Shown here piece by piece: positions 33,001 through 40,454 of a stretch of 53,511 nt of DNA. The stretch comes from Prolixibacteraceae bacterium (GTDB lineage Bacteria > Bacteroidota > Bacteroidia > Bacteroidales > Prolixibacteraceae): positions 1 through 53,511 of the forward strand of contig JANQII010000218.1 of the NCBI GenBank assembly GCA_028282195.1. Reading direction: 5' to 3'. Within the stretch, counting starts at the first letter, position 1; the number at the start of each line of letters is the position of its first letter. Under the pieces are notes generated by a model that did not search any database, was not told the DNA's origin, and worked only from the letters and a program-made list of their open reading frames with translations. The translations under genes were made by a program, and so were the position numbers.

Positions 33001-34621
33001 GGTTGAAGTTACGGTTGGTAATGGAGTAATTAGTTCTGCAGCGTGGAACTGTGGTGCGTTGCCATCAGGATTTGTGGGTCAGAGTAACTTTACTTTCAAT
33101 GCGAATGCCTGTATTCCTGACATGTCAGTTTGTGTAAGTCCAAACCAAACAGGGACAGTGACAATCACTTTCAATATCACATTTGTTAACGGGGAAACAT
33201 GTGAGAAAACGATTGAAATGGACTGCAAAGCCTCTCAGTGTTGCGAGGCCATCAAACTTGAAAAGATTGAAGGTGATGATTGTTGCAGTCGTTTAGTAAG
33301 TACGTGCGAAGTTGATTCAGTAAGTGTTTCTGTTTCGAATGGAACGTTGAGTTCTGCAAATTGGAATTGTGGCACAATTTCGTCCGCTTATGTTGGCCAA
33401 AGCAGTTATACTTTTGTTTCTTCATCTCCATGTGCTGTAGATTTAACAACTTGTGTAAGCGCAACTCAAACTGGGGTTGTTTCTACAACTTATTTGGTTT
33501 ATTTGTCTAATGGAGATGTTTGCGAGCGGACTATAGAGATGGACTGTAAGACACCACCGGTAACTTGTTGTGCCGAAGTTGAATTTAAGCTAAAACCAAA
33601 CTGGCCGCAATGGAATAACAAAACAGGTAGTTTCAATATAACGAATCTGGACCCGTCATCCCCAATATGCTCGGTTGAGATTAATGCAAGTCCCGCAGGG
33701 GCATTTACAACAGGAACATTGACCGTTGATGGTGTTTCATCATCTCAAGTATGGAACAGTTCAATGATTCCTTCAAGTGGGACTTTATCCCCTGCTGCAG
33801 TGAACGATATTCAGTTTACAATGTCGGCCGTTGGTTATAATGGGGTTATTGAAATATGTGTAGTGAAATGTGATGGTACGCGTTGTTGTTTTGAGTTTAA
33901 ATGGAATAAAAAGCCCTGGATTGATATTGATCTTGAAGTTGGGGATATTCAGCTCCCTGGCAAACTTGGGGTCGTTACGATAAACCCGGTTGTATCACAA
34001 CAGTTCGATGGTAAGATCAAATATGTATCGTTTGGTTTTGCCGATGAAAATGAGATTACGGATAATAATCCTCAATTCTTTGCAGTTACCGGAGCTAATT
34101 ACGATAATGTGAATAAACCGGATGATCAGGCTTCAGTTATATCCAGTTGCATGGGCAAGAATTCAGCTTTCTTTGAATTAAGTGAAGCTAAATCGGCAAG
34201 CGAAGAGATTGGTAATTTCAATTTGGTAATTGCTAACCATATGCCAAAGCTTGGATGTATTTTGTTTGATGAAGAAGGCAATCTGGTTGTTGCCACTGAG
34301 ATTGATGTTGCCGGGGACACTCTTACTACTTCTGTAATTGCAATTAGTCAGGTTGAAGATTTATTCAACTTCATTAATTTATATCCTAACCCAACAGGAG
34401 GAAACTTCAATATTACCTTTGCCACCGGAAATTATGGGAGGGTAAATATGAAAGTAATTGACAACGTGGGACAAGTTGTTTTTCAAAAGAGTGGACTTGC
34501 CGGTTATCCTGGTGTGCACAAAGAATCTTTGATCGAACAAAATCTTACAGGCGGGGTGTATCATGTGGTACTTACGTCTGAAGACGGGCGAACGCGTTCG
34601 AGATCGTATGTAAAACAATAA
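30026..34621 (+). CDS. Large secreted T9SS-sorted protein with Cys-rich repeats
   Basis: A 1531-residue secreted protein of unknown function. The signal peptide is preceded by a long polar N-region; its hydrophobic core (ISLKILSLLLIFTMSSAFVFAQ) ends near residue 44. Residues about 50-850 are Ig-like beta domains of the DUF11/conserved-repeat kind (NNDATLTG, VVSDVL, NTSNVPVASIKLVDLLP). Three homologous ~105-residue Cys-rich repeats begin with CC at residues 862, 967 and 1072 and end with a GxxCEKTI/CERTI segment; a divergent fourth unit begins at 1181. The last ~80 residues (LYPNPTGGNFNITF to RSRSYVKQ) are a type A T9SS sorting domain, so it should be secreted and attached to the cell surface. 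It is a single-gene unit; adhesion or surface-layer roles are guesses. Confidence 0.85.
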   Translation: MEKLKGFKLNVQFTPFYLLHKKISLKILSLLLIFTMSSAFVFAQTNPNEAEWNGYGYSLKKVVSNLSIQSGVNFSYTIIFTAPAGVSSVTIEDIVPGSLDIVSVPAPSAVNGVTPNVTISGQTVTYTLTSLPSGVAHSGSFTIVVKFPEGTTCDGETARNRAGILVNDKWEYTPYVSTVAQTTDPWKVSKAILSGAVVNPSGGSCGYLMNEGDTVKYRLSVLKNSPYWGNVIGQQNMTSAMVTDVLPAGAVMTGSAANVGSASQSGSTITWNIGNLNAAIPYAYYYCDIEVYYPATSFPNGSTINNDATLTGTTCGQQATHNSNQTCIEVANIVQNPSGYFQKYISLTNRVPGCQGYYNIVFCNNGNVPLSAFNIDDVIPSGITVNQVKVYGGDATTTMALSANSGANVISSSISTSFFDSGLLTFTVNDLQLQMTGSLPVGDCINLLIYFEVNPNPTGTVITNCADFDGLSNALSLAQTCVSFTVEEGEPKPCLNKDICSPMSSYEPGDIVRFRLRVQNIGSQDLIGGVVSDVLHTNFTYVGNETYYVGSTYNPACSASGTLPSGTSAWAGVTPGHSGNNLSWNLPDVPADCQLFYVGYCSYYGTYGLPYYFIEFDAQVDSFALPGVTPNEFEVNGGNLSSTVVSNEVNVLVVASFGQEVEKLVSVDNGTNYVLSGNVAPGANARYRLSYKNTSNVPVASIKLVDLLPRDDGTNDWLILNRTAPRGSQFDVAYAANHGTSLMPASTAPTPAIDFAAGQNICLPAFGVSTGCTTTSWTSTPDQNLRMDYSTFSLAPSVKLLEDFDVTVDASANNQETVCNDFAALATADFLLDGTPTSVALTPIAAPPVCLTVDTTIVSENCCDSVTVSQVQGDCCVRLSSKCEVKSIEVNVTNGTISSANWNCGTLPSGFIGQSSFTFTPNNCALELSACFDPDQNGPLSVSFTITFANGETCEKTIDLDCAPTDCCESVKIEKQQDECCARLTTDCEVESVEVTVGNGVISSAAWNCGALPSGFVGQSNFTFNANACIPDMSVCVSPNQTGTVTITFNITFVNGETCEKTIEMDCKASQCCEAIKLEKIEGDDCCSRLVSTCEVDSVSVSVSNGTLSSANWNCGTISSAYVGQSSYTFVSSSPCAVDLTTCVSATQTGVVSTTYLVYLSNGDVCERTIEMDCKTPPVTCCAEVEFKLKPNWPQWNNKTGSFNITNLDPSSPICSVEINASPAGAFTTGTLTVDGVSSSQVWNSSMIPSSGTLSPAAVNDIQFTMSAVGYNGVIEICVVKCDGTRCCFEFKWNKKPWIDIDLEVGDIQLPGKLGVVTINPVVSQQFDGKIKYVSFGFADENEITDNNPQFFAVTGANYDNVNKPDDQASVISSCMGKNSAFFELSEAKSASEEIGNFNLVIANHMPKLGCILFDEEGNLVVATEIDVAGDTLTTSVIAISQVEDLFNFINLYPNPTGGNFNITFATGNYGRVNMKVIDNVGQVVFQKSGLAGYPGVHKESLIEQNLTGGVYHVVLTSEDGRTRSRSYVKQ
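32609..33565 (+). repeat. Three tandem Cys-rich coding repeats
   Basis: Units begin at 32609, 32924 and 33239 (315 bp each, the third ~327 bp). Shared features per unit are a double cysteine, a Glu-Val-[KED]-Ser beta strand, NWNCG or AWNCG, GQSxFTF, and Gly-Glu/Asp-x-CE[KR]TI. Nucleotide identity appears partial, so the duplication is not recent. Confidence 0.8.
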
Positions 34622-34635
34622 TAGAAAATTGCCAA

Positions 34636-34666
34636 AAGGATCGGTGTCAAGCCGGTCCTTCTTTTT
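34636..34666 (+). terminator. Terminator of the T9SS-sorted protein gene
   Basis: AAGGATCGG (34636-34644) pairs with CCGGTCCTT (34652-34660), one G-U wobble, 7-nt loop, followed by CTTTTTGG. It lies 15 bp after the stop codon. Confidence 0.75.
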
Positions 34667-34717
34667 GGATGATAGGTATTCCGGTTGTATCTTTCATTCC
34701 GAATTTATATTTATGAA

Positions 34718-35191
34718 ATGAAGTTCAACCAAAAACAAAAAGATGCTTACCAAAAGGCTGCATTTATTTGCAGCAGGGGTGAGAAATGTTCCCATAAGAT
34801 TAAACAAACGTTGCTGGATTGGGAGCTTACTGAAGATGAAGCAGAACCTGTTCTGGAAGAATTAATTTCAGAAAAATACATTGATGATAAACGCTACGCC
34901 AGAAGTTTTGCCCGTGATAAATTTCAATTTAATAAATGGGGGCGTATAAAAATCTCCTATCACCTTCGTGCAGAAAAAATTTCTTCTTCAAACATTGATT
35001 CAGCATTGGAAGAAATCGATGAGACTGAATATCGAGATGTACTGTTAGGGATTCTTCAGGAAAAATCAAAAAAAATAAAAGCAGTTAATCAATACGATAA
35101 AAAAGCCAAGCTTGTTCGGTTTGCCCAAAGCCGGGGATTTGAAAGTGATTTAATATTTGCTGCAATCAATCAAATAGTAATGGATTCCTAA
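34718..35191 (+). CDS. recX: RecX-family regulator of RecA
   Basis: RecX-type protein of 157 residues from the ATG at 34718. The open frame can be extended to a TTG at 34685, but the extra residues (MYLSFRIYIYE) are unrelated to the family, so the ATG is preferred. RecX proteins bind RecA filaments and modulate recombination. Helical repeats include LISEKYIDDKRYARSFARDKF (about residues 49-69) and GRIKISYHLRAEKISSSNIDSAL. It stands alone between the secreted-protein gene and dnaE; recA itself is not in the window. Confidence 0.88.
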   Translation: MKFNQKQKDAYQKAAFICSRGEKCSHKIKQTLLDWELTEDEAEPVLEELISEKYIDDKRYARSFARDKFQFNKWGRIKISYHLRAEKISSSNIDSALEEIDETEYRDVLLGILQEKSKKIKAVNQYDKKAKLVRFAQSRGFESDLIFAAINQIVMDS

Positions 35192-35326
35192 TTCCGGTTT
35201 CCAACAATTTTATCATTTATCAAGTTTTATCAACACTCATTTCAAGGCAAACTTGAAAAGCTTAATTTTATACTTGCTAAAAGAGAAGTAGCAGGTATTG
35301 ATGTTGATTGATTAAACGGTTTGAAA

Positions 35327-38300
35327 ATGATTCCATTCACGCATTTACATGTTCATTCGCAGTATTCCATTTTAGATGGAGCTGCCAGTATTAAAGGGCT
35401 TGTTGGGAAGGCTAAACAAGACGGGATGACTGCACTTGCTTTGACTGATCATGGGATGATGTTCGGAGTTAAGGAGTTTTTTGATGTATGCAAAAAGGAG
35501 GGTATTAAGCCAATTCTTGGCTGTGAAACTTACGTTGCTACCCGAACTATCCATGATAAAACAGAGAAGCAAGACCGCTCAGGCCATCACTTAATTCTTC
35601 TGGCAAAAAACAGGGCCGGTTACGTTAATCTCATTAAACTTATATCTGAAGCCAATACGAACGGCTTTTATTACAAACCTCGTATTGACAAAAATTTACT
35701 TGAAAAGTACAGTGAGGGATTAGTTGTTTCTTCTGCTTGCCTTGGAGGTGAGGTTCCTCAAAAGATCATGAAAAGTACATTGGAGGAAGCAAGCAAAACG
35801 ATTGAGTGGTATAAATCAGTTTTTGGTGAAGATTATTACCTTGAGCTTCAAAGGCATGAGTCTGAGATTCCGGAATTAAACGAGGATGTATATAAAAATC
35901 AGGTTGTTGTTAACAACGAGATTTTGAAGTTGGCTGAAAAACATCAGGTTAAAGTTATTGCCACCAATGATGTCCACTTTATCAATGCAGAAGACGCAGA
36001 TGCACATGACCTTTTAATTTGTTTGAATACCGGGAAGGATTATGATGATCCGAACCGGATGAGATATACCAAGCAGGAATGGTTCAAAACCACTGCTGAA
36101 ATGAACCAGTTATTTGGGGATGTTCCACAAGCATTGGAGAATACAGCTGAGATAGTTGAGAAGATTGAAGAATTTGAGTTGAACTCAGCACCTATTATGC
36201 CCCCTTTTCCAATTCCGGAAGATTTTGGGACAGAAGAGAAATACGTTTTAGAATATTCTGAGGACGATTTAAAAAAAGAGTTTTCAGAAACGGCTTTTGA
36301 GCGTTTGGGAGGATATAATAAAGTTATCCGAATTAAGCTGGAGGCTGACTATTTGAAACATCTGGCTTACAAAGGTGCTAAAATTCGTTATGGTGATCCA
36401 CTTTCAGAAGAGGTAATTGAGCGAATTGATTTTGAGCTGGATACTATTAAAACAATGGGTTTCCCGGGTTACTTCCTTATCACGCAGGATTTTATTAACG
36501 CTGCAAGGGACATGGGTGTTTTGGTAGGACCTGGTCGAGGTTCCGCAGCAGGTGCAGCAGTTTCCTATTGTGTTGGGATAACCAACATTGATCCGATAAA
36601 ACATGATTTGCTGTTTGAGCGTTTCCTGAATCCTGACCGGATTTCAATGCCCGATGTGGATATTGATTTTGATGATGATGGACGTCAAATGGTTCTGGAC
36701 TGGGTTACTGAAAAGTATGGTCAGGATAAAGTTGCACACATTTGTACATTCGGGACAATGGCAACCAAATTAGCCATTCGCGATGTAGCACGCGTATTAA
36801 AACTTCCACTTCCTGATGCTGACCGGTTGGCAAAATTAGTTCCTGAAGCTCCCAAAATGAGTTTTGTAAAGGCTTACAAGGAAAGCCCCGGGTTAAAAAA
36901 TGAAAAGAACTCGGACAATCCACTAGTTGTAAGTACGTTAAATTTTGCTGAAACACTTGAAGGCTCAGTACGCCAAACAGGCGTTCATGCTTGCGGTATA
37001 CTGATTAGTCGTGATCCTCTTACCGATCATATTCCAATTATGCCAACGAAGGAAGAGGAACTTTTTACGACTCAGTATGATGGTCGTTTTGTGGAAGATA
37101 TTGGTCTTTTGAAAATGGATTTCCTGGGGCTGAAAACCCTTTCGATTATTAAAGAAACCCTTGAAAATGTTCGCCTTTCAAAAGGATTGGAAATTGATAT
37201 TGATAAGATACCCGGGGATGATGAAAAAACATTTGAGCTGTTTAGCCGGGGTGATACAACTGCGATTTTCCAGTTTGAATCCCCTGGGATGAAAAAACAC
37301 TTGCGGAACCTGAAACCCAATCGATTTGAAGATTTGGTGTCAATGAATGCGCTTTATCGTCCGGGACCAATGGAGTATATTCCTGACTTTATCGACCGTA
37401 AACACGGTCGTAAAAAAGTTGAATATGATCACCCGATGATGGAAAAGTACCTTAGTGATACTTATGGTATTACTGTTTTCCAGGAGCAGGTGATGTTACT
37501 TTCCCGGCATTTGGCGAATTTCACCCGGGGTGATTCTGATTCACTCCGTAAGGCAATGGGTAAAAAGATCATTGCTATGATGGACAAACTTAAGGTGAAG
37601 TTTATTGAAGGCTGTAAAGCTAATCCAGATTTTATTGAGGGTTGTACACAAAAGAAAAAAGATCCGGATGAATTGATCCAGAAGATATGGAAAGACTGGG
37701 AAGCATTTGCAAGTTATGCATTTAACAAATCACACTCGGTTTGTTATGCCCATATTGCTTATCAAACGGGTTATTTAAAAGCACATTTCCCTGCAGAGTT
37801 TATGGCTGCCAACATGAGCCGTAACCTGAGTAATATCACAGAGATTACTAAGTTGATGGAAGAATCAAAAAGGATGGGGATCAATGTACTTGGTCCAGAC
37901 GTTAATGAAAGTTTCCTGAAATTTACCGTAAACAAAGTTGGTGATGTTCGATTTGGGATGGCCGCTGTTAAAAATGTTGGGGCAGGAGCAGTAACTGACA
38001 TTGTGAAAGCCAGAAAAGAAGGCGAGTTTAAATCAGTTTTTGATTTTGTTGAACGGGTAAATCTGCAATCAGTAAATAAGAAGAACATTGAAGCTCTGGC
38101 AATGGCGGGAGCTTTTGACAGCTTTGGCAGTTTAAAAAGAAGTCAGTTCTTTGCTGGAAGTGATGTCAATGACATTAGTTTTATTGAAAAACTGATCAAG
38201 TATGGTAACCAGATTCAGTTGGAAAGTAATAATGCCCAGCAATCACTTTTTGGTGACGCTACAAATACTCAGGTAGTAAAAACTCCTGAGATCCCCAATG

Positions 38301-38965
38301 TGGATGAATGGCCAAAAATTGTGTTACTTGAAAAAGAAAAATCACTAATTGGAATTTATCTGTCGTCCCATCCTCTGGATGATTTCAAACTGGAAATTGA
38401 AAACTTTGTTAGCAGGGATTTTTCGCTGAAAGATTTGAATAATAACATTGAAAACCTGAAAGGCAAAGAGCTGACTTTCGCAGGCATGGTTAGTGAAAGC
38501 AGGGAAGCTATTGGAAAAACAGGCAAACCTTACTGTAATATGACCCTGACAGATTATACTGATTCGTATAAAATGTTTTTCTTTGGGAAAGATTACGTTG
38601 AGTTTTCAAAGTATTGTAAGGATGGTTTGTTCCTGATGGTTAAAGGAGTTGTACAGAACCGATTTAGCTCTGATCAGCTGGAATTTAAGGTTAAGCAAAT
38701 TGATTTGTTGCAGGATGTTCGGGAAAACAGGGTAAAAAGCATTACGGTTAACATTCCCCTGCATGCTGTTACTACAGATTTAATTGATGAATTTGATTTA
38801 GTTACAAATAAAAATAAGGGAAAAACACTGCTTCGTTTTAACGTTTGGGACACTGAAACAAAAACAGTTGTTAATCTGTTCTCAAGGAACACGAGAATAA
38901 ACATTAACAAAGAAGTGGAGGATTTCTTTGATGAACATGAATTTCTTTCGTTTAAGATAAATTGA
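35327..38965 (+). CDS. dnaE: DNA polymerase III alpha subunit
   Basis: Replicative DNA polymerase, 1212 residues from ATG 35327; a TTG six bases upstream is the other possible start. The N-terminal PHP domain opens with THLHVHSQYSILDGA. The palm catalytic motif PDVDIDFDDDGR puts catalytic Asp at residues 443 and 445. The signature ICTFGTMATKLAIRDVARVL and RPGPMEYIPDFIDRKHG follow. Near residues 1045-1110 is an OB-fold (LTFAGMVSESREAIGKTGKPYCNMTLTD). trxA follows 34 bp downstream. Length is normal for the dnaE1 type. No frameshift is seen. Confidence 0.97.
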   Translation: MIPFTHLHVHSQYSILDGAASIKGLVGKAKQDGMTALALTDHGMMFGVKEFFDVCKKEGIKPILGCETYVATRTIHDKTEKQDRSGHHLILLAKNRAGYVNLIKLISEANTNGFYYKPRIDKNLLEKYSEGLVVSSACLGGEVPQKIMKSTLEEASKTIEWYKSVFGEDYYLELQRHESEIPELNEDVYKNQVVVNNEILKLAEKHQVKVIATNDVHFINAEDADAHDLLICLNTGKDYDDPNRMRYTKQEWFKTTAEMNQLFGDVPQALENTAEIVEKIEEFELNSAPIMPPFPIPEDFGTEEKYVLEYSEDDLKKEFSETAFERLGGYNKVIRIKLEADYLKHLAYKGAKIRYGDPLSEEVIERIDFELDTIKTMGFPGYFLITQDFINAARDMGVLVGPGRGSAAGAAVSYCVGITNIDPIKHDLLFERFLNPDRISMPDVDIDFDDDGRQMVLDWVTEKYGQDKVAHICTFGTMATKLAIRDVARVLKLPLPDADRLAKLVPEAPKMSFVKAYKESPGLKNEKNSDNPLVVSTLNFAETLEGSVRQTGVHACGILISRDPLTDHIPIMPTKEEELFTTQYDGRFVEDIGLLKMDFLGLKTLSIIKETLENVRLSKGLEIDIDKIPGDDEKTFELFSRGDTTAIFQFESPGMKKHLRNLKPNRFEDLVSMNALYRPGPMEYIPDFIDRKHGRKKVEYDHPMMEKYLSDTYGITVFQEQVMLLSRHLANFTRGDSDSLRKAMGKKIIAMMDKLKVKFIEGCKANPDFIEGCTQKKKDPDELIQKIWKDWEAFASYAFNKSHSVCYAHIAYQTGYLKAHFPAEFMAANMSRNLSNITEITKLMEESKRMGINVLGPDVNESFLKFTVNKVGDVRFGMAAVKNVGAGAVTDIVKARKEGEFKSVFDFVERVNLQSVNKKNIEALAMAGAFDSFGSLKRSQFFAGSDVNDISFIEKLIKYGNQIQLESNNAQQSLFGDATNTQVVKTPEIPNVDEWPKIVLLEKEKSLIGIYLSSHPLDDFKLEIENFVSRDFSLKDLNNNIENLKGKELTFAGMVSESREAIGKTGKPYCNMTLTDYTDSYKMFFFGKDYVEFSKYCKDGLFLMVKGVVQNRFSSDQLEFKVKQIDLLQDVRENRVKSITVNIPLHAVTTDLIDEFDLVTNKNKGKTLLRFNVWDTETKTVVNLFSRNTRININKEVEDFFDEHEFLSFKIN

Positions 38966-38999
38966 AAATATAGAATTAATAATTGAAAAATATTGAGTT

Positions 39000-39317
39000 A
39001 TGGCATTAGAAGTAAATGACACTAATTTCGAAGAAGTAGTATTGAAGTCAGACAAGCCTGTATTGGTTGACTTTTGGGCTGAATGGTGTGGCCCTTGCCG
39101 CATGGTTGCTCCGGTAGTTGAAGAACTTTCGCAGGATTATGATGGAAAGCTTTTGGTAACTAAGGTTGATGTTGATAGCAGTCCTGGTACTGCAGTAAAA
39201 TTTGGTATCCGCAATATCCCAACAATATTATTCTTTAAAAACGGGGAAGTTGTTGATAAGCATGTAGGAGCTGCACCAAAAGCTGCGTTATCTTCAAAAG
39301 TTGATGCTTTGCTGTAA
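39000..39317 (+). CDS. trxA: Thioredoxin
   Basis: Small disulfide reductase of 105 residues with the active site WCGPC (Cys30, Cys33) and the conserved cis-proline region [12 protein letters not shown]. Reduced by thioredoxin reductase, it supplies electrons to ribonucleotide reductase and other targets in the cytoplasm. No signal peptide, so this is the cytosolic type. It follows dnaE by 34 bp and ends at a strong terminator, suggesting a dnaE-trxA transcript. Confidence 0.97.
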   Translation: MALEVNDTNFEEVVLKSDKPVLVDFWAEWCGPCRMVAPVVEELSQDYDGKLLVTKVDVDSSPGTAVKFGIRNIPTILFFKNGEVVDKHVGAAPKAALSSKVDALL

Positions 39318-39342
39318 AACTTCAAAAGTTATAAAAAACGTA

Positions 39343-39366
39343 GGGAGCCAAAAGGCTCCCTTTTTT
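39343..39366 (+). terminator. Terminator of dnaE-trxA
   Basis: GGGAGCC (39343-39349), a 4-nt loop AAAA, GGCTCCC (39354-39360), then six T. A textbook Rho-independent terminator. Confidence 0.93.
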
Positions 39367-39594
39367 CTGATCTTTTTACTAATCTAACTATTTTCTGTTT
39401 AATTGTTTCCACAGCTCTGTGGAGGCTTTCTATGGTTACAACGGATATTACAAATCTTATGCCATTATTTACTAAAACGGAACATTTGTTAAAATATTTT
39501 TTCAGAAAGGCTTTTTTTGAAAGAAAGTTCAATTACACCCGGATTATGTATCAGGGGTTTGTTGTGATGTAGTTTCAGTGCGTAATAAAATTTG

Positions 39595-40347
39595 TTATTC
39601 ATATTCCGGGTTAAGAATAAGCTTAGCTAGCTCCACTGAAATTTGGCTGATGTTTGAGAAAAGAAAATCAGCAAATGAAGAATGTGCATTTTCATCAGCT
39701 TTGTCCGAAATAATTCGAATAACAGTGCATGGTATTTGGTAATCCGCAGCTACCTGTGCAATTGAAGCCCCTTCCATTTCTGTGCATAAGATATCCGGAA
39801 ATTTCCCGGTAATTTTGTTCTTGCCATCAGCCGATGCTACAAATTGATCACCTGTCCCTATTGTCCCGATATATATTTGGGGTTTGTATTGATCACTAAT
39901 TTGGGGATATTTTCCTTTACAAAGATTATCAACAAATTCTTTGCAGGCATTTTCTGCGTATCGTACCAATTCCTTTTCAACATTGAAAACAAATTCTTTA
40001 TAAAAAGGGCTTTTTACATGATCAAATCCATTAAGTAAAGATAAATCTACATCGTGTTGGATAAGCTTATCAGCAATAATAATATCACCAACATCCAAAT
40101 CCTGATTTAGAGAACCGGCCAGTCCAATAAAAACGAACTGGTCAACATCAAAAAGATTAACAAGTGAGCTTGATGTTGAAGCTGCAGCAACTTTTCCCCA
40201 ACCAGACAGGCACATAACAACTTCATGGCCACCAATAGTCCCTTCAAAGAATTCCCTTGATCCAACTTTCGTTTCTTTTATGTTATCCATTTCTTCTTTA
40301 AGGGCAAGAATTTCTTCATGCATCGCTCCTATAAGTCCGGTTTTCAT
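39595..40347 (-). CDS. mtnN: 5'-methylthioadenosine/S-adenosylhomocysteine nucleosidase
   Basis: Hydrolyses the N-glycosidic bond of MTA and SAH in methionine salvage and the activated methyl cycle. Residues from the ATG at 40347 number 250. The frame is open for 21 more codons, but the conserved beta-strand MKTGLIGAMHEEILALKEEM marks the real start. Motifs seen are GTGDQFVAS, the purine/ribose-site segment EMEGASIAQVA, and ISDKADE near the C-terminus with the catalytic aspartate. Length and motifs fit MtnN; the relative futalosine hydrolase is less likely but not excluded. It is divergent from the PUL regulator gene. Confidence 0.88.
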   Translation of the reverse strand: MKTGLIGAMHEEILALKEEMDNIKETKVGSREFFEGTIGGHEVVMCLSGWGKVAAASTSSSLVNLFDVDQFVFIGLAGSLNQDLDVGDIIIADKLIQHDVDLSLLNGFDHVKSPFYKEFVFNVEKELVRYAENACKEFVDNLCKGKYPQISDQYKPQIYIGTIGTGDQFVASADGKNKITGKFPDILCTEMEGASIAQVAADYQIPCTVIRIISDKADENAHSSFADFLFSNISQISVELAKLILNPEYE

Positions 40348-40377
40348 AATATTATTTCTTATTTTTATGTATGGGCT

Positions 40378-40411
40378 CAAATTTAGTGAAAGTATGGCTT
40401 TATAGCACAAA
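40378..40411 (-). promoter_or_regulatory. Predicted mtnN promoter
   Basis: On the minus strand, TAAATTTG (40385-40378) fits the -7 element and TTTG (40411-40408) the -33 element, spacing 22 bp. The implied start is near 40371, 24 bp before the mtnN ATG. It overlaps the 5' side of the divergent regulator gene. Confidence 0.5.
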
Positions 40412-40454
40412 TTTGAATGTTATAACGTGTATTACTAATAACTATATTTGCTTA

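Noticed and set aside
32609-33565. Cysteine-rich region as a CRISPR-like or other non-coding repeat array
   Set aside because: The 315-bp periodicity is coding, in one frame and diverged at nucleotide level, so it is a protein domain repeat.
39329-39532. A 67-residue minus-strand open frame after trxA
   Set aside because: Its end overlaps the trxA terminator, it has no family features and no promoter or ribosome-binding context. Treated as chance; the 230-bp gap before mtnN holds nothing else seen.
40443-40450. TATATTTG as a promoter for the PUL regulator
   Set aside because: It fits the -7 consensus, but is only 4 bp from the start codon and has no -33 element at proper spacing. It would require a leaderless message or a later start.
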